Translations under genes and position numbers: made by a program
Source of the DNA: Coleofasciculus sp040219735
GTDB taxonomy: Bacteria; Cyanobacteriota; Cyanobacteriia; Cyanobacteriales; Coleofasciculaceae
Strand: one strand, 5' to 3'
Length of the DNA stretch: 64,000 bases
Assembly: GCA_040219735.1 (NCBI GenBank)
Contig: JAVJRX010000116.1
Notes under the pieces: generated by a model
What the model was told of the DNA's origin: nothing
Database searches by the model: none
What the model saw: only the letters and a program-made list of their open reading frames with translations
In this document: piece after piece, positions 24,336 to 33,490 of the stretch
How the letters are laid out: each line of letters starts with the position of its first letter
How positions within the stretch are numbered: the stretch's first letter is position 1

Positions 24336-25091
24336 ATGTTTCAAACCGACCCGCCTCAAGACCCGAAAAAAGTTTTGCCCACAATGTATGAGCTCAAGAG
24401 TGAAGACCCAGAGGAATCTGGTTTGCCTGACAAATATCATTTACTACAAGCGCGTTTCCTTGAAGATACATTCTATCCTCCCAACTACCCAACTGATCGC
24501 ATTTTTGTTGCCAGCGATTTGAATCTTTACTACAATCCACGCCAACCCAATTGGTACAAACGCCCCGACTGGTTTGCTGTAGTGGGGGTTGATAGACTCT
24601 ACGAACAACGGGATTTACGAATGAGCTATGTGGTGTGGCAAGAAGAAGTTAATCCCTTTGTCGTGGTAGAACTGATTTCACCGGGTACTGAGAAAGAAGA
24701 CTTGGGACAAACGCTGCGGGAAGCGAATCAACCGCCAACAAAGTGGGATGTCTATGAACGGATTTTGCGTGTTCCCTATTATATAGTGTTTAATGGTCGC
24801 ACGAACCAGCTAAGAGCGTTTCAATTAATGGGTAGTCGCTACACCGAGTTAGACGTTAGCGAACCGCGTGTGTGGATGAACGATATTCAGCTAGGGTTAG
24901 GACTGTGGCAGGGTTTCTATGGGGAATGCGATCGCATCTGGTTGCGTTGGTATGATGCACAGGGTAACTGGATTTTGACTCCCTCAGAACGAGAACGACA
25001 AGGAGTAGAACGAGAAAGGCGACGGGTAGAGAGGTTGGTTGAACAATTGCGATCGCTTGGTGTTGAACCGGATTTGGATTTGGATGTTTAG
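24336..25091 (+). CDS. Uma2-family putative endonuclease (DUF820)
   Basis: 251 residues from ATG 24336 (TTG 24327 also open). The DUF820/Uma2 core has a PD-(D/E)XK nuclease-like fold. Visible features are the PDWFAVVGVDR strand, VVWQEEVNPFVVVELISPGT with the E-x-hydrophobic-S signature, KWDVYERILRVPYYIVFNGR, and a C-terminal Arg/Glu-rich coiled coil (RERQGVERERRRVERLVEQL). The family is greatly expanded in cyanobacteria and its physiological role is unsettled. Free-standing gene. Confidence 0.88.
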   Translation: MFQTDPPQDPKKVLPTMYELKSEDPEESGLPDKYHLLQARFLEDTFYPPNYPTDRIFVASDLNLYYNPRQPNWYKRPDWFAVVGVDRLYEQRDLRMSYVVWQEEVNPFVVVELISPGTEKEDLGQTLREANQPPTKWDVYERILRVPYYIVFNGRTNQLRAFQLMGSRYTELDVSEPRVWMNDIQLGLGLWQGFYGECDRIWLRWYDAQGNWILTPSERERQGVERERRRVERLVEQLRSLGVEPDLDLDV

Positions 25092-25357
25092 GGGTTTTTT
25101 GATTTAGCATAAACTCCCCCAAACCCCCACGACAAGTTAAGAAAGAATAAGTTTTCACCGCTGGGGAAGAAGCTGCGGATTTTTAAAGCTTTTGGCAGTA
25201 TAAAGAATAAGGATCTGCCAAAGAATGCAGCTTGGCGGAAATAGCCCTACAGTTAATAAAGAGGTGAAAAAGTAAATACCATAAACTTGAGCGCCTTGGA
25301 GCCTCCTATCTTGGAGTCTGTTTGTACCAGCTACAGCCTGCACCCTACCCAATCATT

Positions 25358-28300
25358 ATGCAGCCTGACACCACTCCCATCACCTTACCTGCTTTAGATT
25401 GTTTCATCGACTATCATCCCCTAAGTATTAATGCTCAAGGAACCCTAGCTGAAGCGATCGCGTTATTAAATCAAGGACAATCCTTGTCGGGGTACAAGTT
25501 TGGGCAAATTGCCAGAGAACCGGAATTTTCACGTAGCTGCGTCTTGGTGACTGAAAACTCGGCGTTGATTGGCATGGTGACAACGGGAAAACTGATTGAA
25601 CTGATCCTAGCTGGGGTGAATTTCCAAGACACCACGGTGGCTGATGTGATGGTGCGATCGCCTGTTACCTTAACCCTATCCGATTCCTGTCATCTTTTTT
25701 CGGCATTATCCCTATTCGATTGCTATTCGATTCATCATCTCCCGGTTTTGGATGAGAAGGGTCAGCTTATCGGTATAATCACATCCAATAGTATTTGTCA
25801 AGGGTTACCTGCCCTGAATTTGCTCCAGTCGCAACCTGTAGCGGCGACAATGACGACTTCTGTGCTGCAAGTCCCGTTAACCACCTCTATCCTGGAACTG
25901 GCAAAACAGCTAATCGAGGCTAAGGGAAATTGTGCGGTAGTGATTCCGGAAACGGACATGGGGAATGAAAGCAATGGGAGAGAGTTTCAAAAGAGTGCGA
26001 TCGCGAAAAACTCATCCTCGGTTTTTGCTAATTCTATACCTGTAGGATTAATTACAGAACATGATTTAATTCACTGTTTGCAACTGTCAGTATTTGGACT
26101 GGATTTGTCAAAAACGCCAGTTTCTATGGTGATCAAAAAACCTCTGTTTAGTCTCCATCCCGATGATTCATTATGGCAGGGACTTGAACAGATGCGGCAA
26201 GTCGGACAAATCCCTCAATTAGTCTACCAATCTCCGGAAAACCTCCTCGGTATTTTTACTCCAACTGACATCATAAAAGCCCTTAACCCCCTCGCACTGC
26301 TAAATCAAGTTGAGCAATTACGAGCCACCATTAGCCAACAAGCCAGCCAACTTCAGCAAACCATTCATGACTTAAGCCAAGCCGAAACGACTCTAGAAAA
26401 TAGCCATAAGCGTTTGCAATTAATTCAGAAAATTGCCAGCACTCCCACATCAAACGGGAGAGACGGGCAAAGTGAATTCGGTGAGTTGACAGACAGAGAC
26501 TCAGCCTCCCCTTGTCTTCCCTCCTCCTCATTAGCCGAAATTCCCCGCGATCATCCAATTGAGCCGCCTCAGGTTGCCCATATCGTCAAAACAGCTACAG
26601 AACGGCTGGAGTTAATCCTCCGCGCCTCCCAGGATGGATTTTGGGACTGGAATATGATGACTGGGGAAATCTATTTCTCTTCCCGATGGAAAGAAATGCT
26701 GGGTTACGCCGATTGGGAATTACCCAATGAATTAGCCTCTTGGGAGAAAGTAATTTTTGACGAGGATCGGATTGCCGCCTTAAAACTGATTGAAGACTAT
26801 AACAGTGGTAAAGTTTCTCGCTTCCAAGCCATCCAACGCTTCCATCATAAAAACGGCTCAACCGTTTATGTTTTGTCCCGGGCGATTCACCAGAAAGATG
26901 CAGCCGGTCGAGTGATCCGCATGGTGGGGACTCATACCGATATTACCGATCGCAAGCAAGCTGAGGCAATCCTACAAGCCGAGTATTCCTTTAAAACCCA
27001 GCTAATTGAACGGATGGCAGAAGGGGTTTGTGTCTGCCATAGTATTCAGACGTATCCCTATATCCGATTTACGGTTTGGAATCAGCAGATGGTGGAGATT
27101 ACCGGGTATACCGTTGAGGAAATCAACCATCGGGGCTGGTATCAGACATTCTATCCCGATCCGCAAAAACGAGCTAAAGCCATCAAGCGGATTGCTCAGA
27201 TGCAACGAGGGGAGGATTTAATCGGCGAGGAATGGGAAATCATTTGTGCTGATGGGAGTAACCGCATAATATCGCTCTCCACATCCAGAATCGAAACCCC
27301 AGAGGGTCAGAGTCATATCTTAGCCTTAATTCAAGATGTGACGGATCGCCTGAACGCTGAAACCAAGTTGCAGCAACAAGCCGAACGGGAACGGTTAATT
27401 CGAGCGATCGCGCTGCGGATTCACCAGTCGTTGGAATTGGAGGACATTCTCCATACCACGGTGACTGAAGTGCGACAGTTTCTGCAAACGGATCGAGTAT
27501 TAATTTATCGCTTCAATCCCGATTGGAGTGGAGTGGTAGCGGTAGAGGCGGTTGAATCACAAGAGTTATCGGTATTGGGACAAACCATTTATGACCCTTG
27601 CTTTGGTGAGAAATTGGCTGAGCGTTATCGACAGGGTAGCATTCACTTCGTTGAGGATATCTACACCGCCAACATTCAACCCTGTTATCAAGATTTTTTA
27701 GCCGGTTTACAGGTGAGGGCAAACTTAGTCGTACCGATTTTACAAGGTACCCGATTGTGGGGGCTACTGATTGCCCACCATTGTCATTGTCCCAGACATT
27801 GGCAAACCGTTGATATTGACTTACTTCAGCAACTAGCCACCCAAGTCGCGATCGCGATTCAACAGTCTGAATTGTATCAGCAGTTATCCACAGAACTAAC
27901 TGAACGTAAACAGGTGGAAACCGCACTGCGACAGCAAGCCGAACGGGAACGGTTAATTAGTGCGATCGCCTGTCGCATTCGTCAGTCGTTGGAATTGAAA
28001 GAGATTCTTAACACCACGGTGACAGAAGTGCGGCAGTTCCTGCAAACGGATCGGGTGTTAATTTATCGCTTCAATCCCGACTGGAGTGGCGTGGTAGAAG
28101 TCGAGTCTGTCACCGTGAACGAGTTATCGGTATTGGAACGCACAATTTTTGATCCCTGCTTTGGTGAAAAGTCGGCGGTGCGTTACCAACAGGGTTATAT
28201 TCACACCCTAGATGATATCCACACCGCTAACATTGAACCCTGTTATCGCAACTTTTTAGCCGATTTACAGGTGAGGGCAAACTTAGTCGTCCCGATTCTA

Positions 28301-31129
28301 CAGGGTGCTAAACTGTGGGGACTGCTGATTGCCCACCACTCTCATCTGCCCAGACATTGGCAGTCTCAAGAGACAGAATTGCTGGTGCAACTCGCCACTC
28401 AAGTCGCCATTGCTGTACAGCAATCGGAACTGTATCACCAAGCCCAGGCAGATTTAACCGAACGCCAACAAGCAGAAGCTGCATTACAACAGCAACTCCA
28501 GCGCTCACTACTGCTCAAACAAATTACCCAAGACATTCGCCAAAGTTTAGACGCGCAACAAATTTTCCAAACCACCGCCACTCAAATTGGTCAAGCCTTT
28601 CGCGTCAACCGTTGTGTGATTCATACCTACGTCGAAGAGCCTTCCCCACAAATTCCGGTTGTGGCTGAGTACTTAGAGCCCGGTTACTCATCCATCCTAG
28701 ATGTAGAGATTCCCACTCAGCAAAATCCTCACATTCAGCAGGTGTTAGCCGCAGATCGCGCGATCGCCTCGAACAATGTTTACGAAGATCCCTGGTTACA
28801 AACTGCTACTGTTGTATGTGACCAGGTTAACCTGAAGTCTATGCTCGTCGTGCGGACATCCTATAAGGAAAAACCCAATGGCGTGATTTGTCTGCATCAG
28901 TGTGATCAGTTTCGTCAATGGAGTCATGATGAAATTGAATTACTCGAAGCCGTTGCCGATCAAGTGGGGATTGCCCTTGCCCAAGCCCAACTCCTGGAAC
29001 AAGAAAAGCGTCAACGCCAGCAATTATCCGAACAAAACCTTGCTTTAGAAAAAGCAAAACACTTCGCCGAAGCCGCCAACCGTGCCAAAAGTGACTTTCT
29101 CGCAACCATGAGTCATGAAATTCGCACGCCGATGAATGCGGTAATTGGCATGACGGGACTGCTGTTGGACACGCCACTGACTCACGAACAAGTCGAATTT
29201 GCCGAAACCATCCGCCACAGTGGTGAAGCCCTGCTGACGATTATTAATGATATTCTCGACTTCTCCAAAATTGAGTCCGGCAAACTGGAGTTGGAGGAAC
29301 AACCCTTTAATCTGCGAACCTGCATTGAGGAATCTCTTGATCTGCTGACTCCCAAAGCAGCAGAAAAGGGGATAGAACTGGCGTATCTGTTTGATCCCCA
29401 AACCCCCAGCACCATTCGCGGCGATATTACCCGACTGCGCCAGATTATCGTCAATTTGCTGAGTAATGCGCTTAAGTTTACCCATACCGGAGAAGTTACG
29501 GTTTCGGTTTCGTCCCAGGCGGTTAGTCCCCAATCACTAGACCACCTCTCCACGAATCACAAGGAACAACAGTATGAAATTTTGTTTGCAGTTAAAGATA
29601 CGGGGATCGGAATTCCCCAGGATCGTTTAGATCGTTTATTTAAGGCTTTTAGTCAGGTCGATTCTTCCACCAGTCGCCACTATGGGGGTACAGGATTGGG
29701 GTTGGTGATATCCAAGCGGTTGAGTGAAATGATGGGGGGCAGAATTTGGGTGGAAAGTGAAGTGGGGAAGGGTTCGATCTTTTACTTCACCATCATTGCC
29801 CCAGTCTGTCAAATTGATAATCCCAGTCATTTGGATCTCAGACAACCTCAGCTTGAAGGCAAGCGGATGTTAATTGTGGATGATAATGCCACCAATCGCC
29901 GCATTTTAACCCTACAAGGTCAATCTTGGGGTGTGGTTACCCGTGCAGCATCATCAGGGGGTGAGGCATTAGGCTGGCTACAGCAAGGTGAGACATTTGA
30001 CTTAGCGATTCTGGATATGCACATGCCCGGAATGGATGGGGTAAATCTCGCCTCACAGATACGCCGACAGCCCCAGGGGAAAGAGATTCCCCTGGTTATG
30101 TTAACCTCAATCGGCAAGCCGGAAAATAGTTGTCAACTGGATGAAGCCAAGTTCTCGGCGTTTCTGACTAAGCCGATTAAGCAGTCCCAACTCTATAATG
30201 TGCTGATGGACGTATTAGTCGGTCAGCCGGTGAAAGTGCGCTCAGCCTGTGAGATTTCACCGACGATCGATCCGTATATGGGGTTAAACCTGCCGTTGCG
30301 GATTCTTTTGGCGGAGGATAATGTGGTCAACCAGCAAGTGGGGTTGCATATTCTGGGGCGCATGGGATATCGGGCGGATGTAGCCGCCAATGGGTTAGAA
30401 GTTCTCGAAGCATTGCGCCGTCAGTCTTATGATGTGGTATTAATGGATGTGCAGATGCCGGAAATGGATGGTTTGACCGCGACTGAGCGTATCTGTCAGG
30501 AATGGTCACCCCAAAGCCGTCCTTATATTGTGGCAATGACAGCTAATGCCATGCGAGGCGATCGCGAAACCTGTTTAGCCGCAGGTATGGATGATTATAT
30601 CAGTAAACCGATTCGGGTTGAGGAACTGGTGCGAGCGTTGAAGGGGGTTCCAGAACAATCCAAGAAGCCAGAAAGAGGGCAGAGGCTTCCAGGGAAGGAG
30701 CAAGGAGGCAAGGTAGAAGGACATAATCACGGTTTAAACGGACATGATGTTATTGATGCCCAAGCTTTTCAGCAATTGTGCGATATGGTCAAAGACGATC
30801 ATGTCTTAATCCAAGTTATTGATAGTTTTTTGGAAGAAGCCGCCCAGTTATTGGGGGTGATGCACCAAGCACTGGATTCACAGAAAACCACACTTTCACC
30901 CCAGACGCTAACCACTTGTCAACAATCTGCTCACAGTCTCAAATCGACCAGTGGCACTGTTGGGGCAATTTACCTGTCTGAACTGTGTAAGCAGTTAGAA
31001 AGGGTCAACATTAAAGCTGAAACGGATAATCCACTAACGTTAGTCATTAATCTATTGACACAAATCGATCAGGAGTATGAACAGGTAAAGGTGGCGTTAC
31101 AAAATAAACGTCAGCTTTTGATGTGTTGA
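25358..31129 (+). CDS. Hybrid sensor kinase: CBS, PAS, GAF, HisKA, REC, HPt
   Basis: About 1923 residues from ATG 25358 (TTG 25322 is alternative). In order: two CBS pairs (residues ~28-147 and ~164-310), coiled coil, PAS (~414-528, ending ITDRKQAE), PAS (~547-661), GAF1 (~677-837), GAF2 (~864-1024), GAF3 (~1047-1214), HisKA with MSHEIRTPMN (His about 1251), HATPase with NLLSNALKFTH and DTGIGIP, two receiver domains (LIVDDNATNRR; LLAEDNVVNQQ with LMDVQMPEMDG) and a C-terminal HPt (AHSLKS). This is a complete phosphorelay in one chain. GAF1 and GAF2 are close copies with the cyanobacteriochrome-type frame (YRFNPDWSGVV, DPCFGEK, VRANLVVPIL, LWGLLIAHH) and keep a Cys at ~776 and ~962, though followed by Tyr and not His. 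The signal sensed is unknown; adenylate binding at the CBS domains and light at the GAFs are possible. Confidence 0.9.
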   Translation: MQPDTTPITLPALDCFIDYHPLSINAQGTLAEAIALLNQGQSLSGYKFGQIAREPEFSRSCVLVTENSALIGMVTTGKLIELILAGVNFQDTTVADVMVRSPVTLTLSDSCHLFSALSLFDCYSIHHLPVLDEKGQLIGIITSNSICQGLPALNLLQSQPVAATMTTSVLQVPLTTSILELAKQLIEAKGNCAVVIPETDMGNESNGREFQKSAIAKNSSSVFANSIPVGLITEHDLIHCLQLSVFGLDLSKTPVSMVIKKPLFSLHPDDSLWQGLEQMRQVGQIPQLVYQSPENLLGIFTPTDIIKALNPLALLNQVEQLRATISQQASQLQQTIHDLSQAETTLENSHKRLQLIQKIASTPTSNGRDGQSEFGELTDRDSASPCLPSSSLAEIPRDHPIEPPQVAHIVKTATERLELILRASQDGFWDWNMMTGEIYFSSRWKEMLGYADWELPNELASWEKVIFDEDRIAALKLIEDYNSGKVSRFQAIQRFHHKNGSTVYVLSRAIHQKDAAGRVIRMVGTHTDITDRKQAEAILQAEYSFKTQLIERMAEGVCVCHSIQTYPYIRFTVWNQQMVEITGYTVEEINHRGWYQTFYPDPQKRAKAIKRIAQMQRGEDLIGEEWEIICADGSNRIISLSTSRIETPEGQSHILALIQDVTDRLNAETKLQQQAERERLIRAIALRIHQSLELEDILHTTVTEVRQFLQTDRVLIYRFNPDWSGVVAVEAVESQELSVLGQTIYDPCFGEKLAERYRQGSIHFVEDIYTANIQPCYQDFLAGLQVRANLVVPILQGTRLWGLLIAHHCHCPRHWQTVDIDLLQQLATQVAIAIQQSELYQQLSTELTERKQVETALRQQAERERLISAIACRIRQSLELKEILNTTVTEVRQFLQTDRVLIYRFNPDWSGVVEVESVTVNELSVLERTIFDPCFGEKSAVRYQQGYIHTLDDIHTANIEPCYRNFLADLQVRANLVVPILQGAKLWGLLIAHHSHLPRHWQSQETELLVQLATQVAIAVQQSELYHQAQADLTERQQAEAALQQQLQRSLLLKQITQDIRQSLDAQQIFQTTATQIGQAFRVNRCVIHTYVEEPSPQIPVVAEYLEPGYSSILDVEIPTQQNPHIQQVLAADRAIASNNVYEDPWLQTATVVCDQVNLKSMLVVRTSYKEKPNGVICLHQCDQFRQWSHDEIELLEAVADQVGIALAQAQLLEQEKRQRQQLSEQNLALEKAKHFAEAANRAKSDFLATMSHEIRTPMNAVIGMTGLLLDTPLTHEQVEFAETIRHSGEALLTIINDILDFSKIESGKLELEEQPFNLRTCIEESLDLLTPKAAEKGIELAYLFDPQTPSTIRGDITRLRQIIVNLLSNALKFTHTGEVTVSVSSQAVSPQSLDHLSTNHKEQQYEILFAVKDTGIGIPQDRLDRLFKAFSQVDSSTSRHYGGTGLGLVISKRLSEMMGGRIWVESEVGKGSIFYFTIIAPVCQIDNPSHLDLRQPQLEGKRMLIVDDNATNRRILTLQGQSWGVVTRAASSGGEALGWLQQGETFDLAILDMHMPGMDGVNLASQIRRQPQGKEIPLVMLTSIGKPENSCQLDEAKFSAFLTKPIKQSQLYNVLMDVLVGQPVKVRSACEISPTIDPYMGLNLPLRILLAEDNVVNQQVGLHILGRMGYRADVAANGLEVLEALRRQSYDVVLMDVQMPEMDGLTATERICQEWSPQSRPYIVAMTANAMRGDRETCLAAGMDDYISKPIRVEELVRALKGVPEQSKKPERGQRLPGKEQGGKVEGHNHGLNGHDVIDAQAFQQLCDMVKDDHVLIQVIDSFLEEAAQLLGVMHQALDSQKTTLSPQTLTTCQQSAHSLKSTSGTVGAIYLSELCKQLERVNIKAETDNPLTLVINLLTQIDQEYEQVKVALQNKRQLLMC

Positions 31130-31194
31130 CTCTTGAAGTGCGGAGTCTGGGATATAATAACTCAATCAGCAGACCCTAATTAACTCTAAAAACA

Positions 31195-32421
31195 ATGACC
31201 CAGCCAGAACGGCTACGCCGTTGGCGACTTCTGTTAGGGAGTGGAGACGCCGATGGTATTTGCCAGGGGAATGGTGAGACAGAAGCAGCAGGTTCCTTCA
31301 GCCTAACTCAAACTGACCACGCGATCGATAATGCCCTAAGCGCCCTCTACGATTCTGACCGCAGTGGCGGACTCGGTAGTTCTTCCCCCAATGTTGCCCG
31401 TTGGTTAGGCGACATTCGCACCTATTTCCCCTCATCAGTTGTGCGGGTGATGCAAAAAGATGCCTTAGAACGCCTTAACCTACAACAAATGCTGCTGGAA
31501 CCGGAACTGCTAGAAGCCGTTGAGCCGGATGTTCATCTTGTGGCGAATCTGCTATCCCTCAGCAGTATTATGCCAAGCAAAACTCAAGAAACCGCCCGCC
31601 GCGTGGTGCGTCAGGTGGTTGAAAAATTGCAGGGTGAACTAACCAACCCCACCCACCAAGCCATAATCGGTAGCCTCAATCGTGCCATTCGCAACCGCCG
31701 TCCCCGCCATAATGAAATCGACTGGAACCGCACTATCCGCGCTAACCTCAAACATTACCAACCTAAATACGGCACCATTATCCCCGAAATCCTAATTGGC
31801 TACGGACGCAAACGCAGTTCCTTACAAGATATTATCCTCTGCATCGACCAAAGCGGTTCCATGGCAACTTCTGTTGTGTATGCTGGAATCTTTGGGGCGG
31901 TGCTAGCCTCTCTCAGGGCAGTACAAACCCGAATTGTCGTATTTGATACTTCGGTCGTAGATTTAACCGACGCAGCACAAGACCCAGTAGATTTACTCTT
32001 TGGCACTCAACTGGGAGGCGGAACAGATATTAACCGCGCCCTCACCTACTGCCAAGGACTGGTGCGCCGCCCTCAGGAAACTATTTTAGTGTTAATTAGT
32101 GACCTATATGAAGGGGGAAACCGGGAAGAAATGCTCAAGCGCGTGGCTGCACTGCTGGGATTAGGAGTTCAGTTGATCACGTTGCTTGCCCTCAATGACG
32201 AAGGTGCGCCCATGTATGATCATTGGGTAGCTGAGAAACTCGCTGGATTGGGTATTCCGGCGATGGCTTGCACACCTAACCAGTTTCCAGATTTAATGGC
32301 AGCAGCAATTAAGCGGCAAGATATCACTCAATGGGCGGCAGCACGGGGTATGGTGACAATGGGGAGTGAATCTGTAGTAAGCCGCAGGGAAATTGATATT
32401 ACTGAATCCGTGGACAGTTGA
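31195..32421 (+). CDS. VWA domain protein (CoxE-like)
   Basis: 408 residues. The C-terminal half is a von Willebrand A domain with the metal-site motif LCIDQSGSMATSVVYAGIFG (DxSxS) and later GGGTDINRAL (the Thr-Asp of MIDAS) and VLISDLYEGG. The N-terminal 180 residues are helical (LERLNLQQMLLEPELLEAVE). This layout is typical of the CoxE-like proteins that work with MoxR-type AAA+ ATPases in metal insertion or complex remodelling, but no MoxR gene is next to it here. It starts 65 bp after the hybrid kinase, so co-expression is possible. Its end overlaps the convergent gene by 23 bp. Confidence 0.85.
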   Translation: MTQPERLRRWRLLLGSGDADGICQGNGETEAAGSFSLTQTDHAIDNALSALYDSDRSGGLGSSSPNVARWLGDIRTYFPSSVVRVMQKDALERLNLQQMLLEPELLEAVEPDVHLVANLLSLSSIMPSKTQETARRVVRQVVEKLQGELTNPTHQAIIGSLNRAIRNRRPRHNEIDWNRTIRANLKHYQPKYGTIIPEILIGYGRKRSSLQDIILCIDQSGSMATSVVYAGIFGAVLASLRAVQTRIVVFDTSVVDLTDAAQDPVDLLFGTQLGGGTDINRALTYCQGLVRRPQETILVLISDLYEGGNREEMLKRVAALLGLGVQLITLLALNDEGAPMYDHWVAEKLAGLGIPAMACTPNQFPDLMAAAIKRQDITQWAAARGMVTMGSESVVSRREIDITESVDS

Positions 32422-33022
32422 GATCAATTAAATATCCCCCTGCTTCAAGCACAAAATCATCGAAATCATCATCACTCCCGACTTCCACCTGTCCTCCATC
32501 TTCCCAAGACACGCGAGTCCCTGTAATATTGCCACTTCTCCCCCCGGCTAAACTACCATTAAACCGAGCAAAGTTTTGGGTGGAAAGAATACTGCGTCGG
32601 GTTTGACCGGTAGGGCTCACCGATTCGAGGAAGAAAATATAGCGGTTATTGGCTTTAAACTGAAACTCGCTGAATCGATTGGGTACAGTTCCCCCCTCAA
32701 CTGTTCCGACAAAATCTGATCGAGTCCCCAGATCATTTTGACCGCGAGAGGTTTCCACAGACTGGTTTGTGCCAAAAGCATCATAGGGTTTGGCTTCCTG
32801 AAACAGAATCCTTTCTTCTCCGGTTGTTTCATTCCGCACACCCAAGGCGGCTTGGTAAGATCCGTGAGATTGCAGGAACTCAAATTCCACAATCGTATCC
32901 TCTGGGAATTGGATCGCCCGATTATCAAAGATATCCTGGGCTTGTACAGGTGTTGCCAATGTACCCAATAATCCACTCGCGATCGCGCCAATTAACCAAT
33001 GTTTGCTGTAGAGTTGTTTCAT
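32399..33022 (-). CDS. Exported hypothetical protein
   Basis: 207 residues from ATG 33022. A clear signal peptide (SKHWLIGAIASGLLGTLATP then VQAQD, cut after AQA). The mature part starts IFDNRAIQFPEDTIVEFEFL and is rich in strands and acidic residues; the end carries SDDDFDDFVLEAGGYLIDLN. I do not recognise the family. Third of three co-oriented exported genes (36 bp after the second), so probably one envelope operon. The stop codon overlaps the VWA gene end. Confidence 0.75.
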   Translation of the reverse strand: MKQLYSKHWLIGAIASGLLGTLATPVQAQDIFDNRAIQFPEDTIVEFEFLQSHGSYQAALGVRNETTGEERILFQEAKPYDAFGTNQSVETSRGQNDLGTRSDFVGTVEGGTVPNRFSEFQFKANNRYIFFLESVSPTGQTRRSILSTQNFARFNGSLAGGRSGNITGTRVSWEDGGQVEVGSDDDFDDFVLEAGGYLIDLNCPRIQ

Positions 33023-33058
33023 TGCCAATTCCCTTTATTTTCAAAAAACCTCAAAACT

Positions 33059-33478
33059 TTACCATCCCAACAGCGCCGGATTTGATTGAGATCGGGTAGC
33101 ATCTTGTAAGGTGACCCGTAATGCTTCGGCTTCGGTTCTGAGTTGTTCTAACTGCTGACAAGCAACAGGTACTGGTAACATTTGTGTATCCGGCTCTCGG
33201 GCATAACGACGCACATCTGCGGCATTTTGCTCAAGTTGCGCGATCGCGGCGTTGCAGGTTTGAAAAGCGTCGGCTGATTCTTGGTTCAACTGTTGCACTC
33301 TCTCTAGTAACGCCGGATCTAAGCCGCCATCGGTTTCAAATAGGGGTGCAGTATTATTCCAAATATTCGTCCCCGTAATATCAGAATAACTGCGGTCAGC
33401 CCTGGCGGGCATCGCGGTTAAAATACTAGCAACCATCGCTGAAATGGGGACAACCAGAACAAATTGAATTTTACCCAT
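33059..33478 (-). CDS. Exported hypothetical protein
   Basis: 139 residues. Signal peptide MGKIQFVLVVPISAMVASIL followed by TAMPARA with an AxA cleavage site. The mature protein has a SDITGTNIWNNTAPLF motif and then a long helix (LLERVQQLNQESADAFQTCN, CQQLEQLRTEAEALRVTLQD) with two cysteines. Family not recognised; similar small exported coiled-coil proteins occur in cyanobacteria. Second gene of the exported trio: 12 bp after the outer-membrane gene and 36 bp before the third. Confidence 0.75.
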   Translation of the reverse strand: MGKIQFVLVVPISAMVASILTAMPARADRSYSDITGTNIWNNTAPLFETDGGLDPALLERVQQLNQESADAFQTCNAAIAQLEQNAADVRRYAREPDTQMLPVPVACQQLEQLRTEAEALRVTLQDATRSQSNPALLGW

Positions 33479-33490
33479 CGGTTAATTCCT

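Noticed and set aside
24856..25158. 100-codon minus-strand ORF at the end of the Uma2 gene
   Set aside because: Antisense shadow of the Uma2 coiled coil; no independent features.
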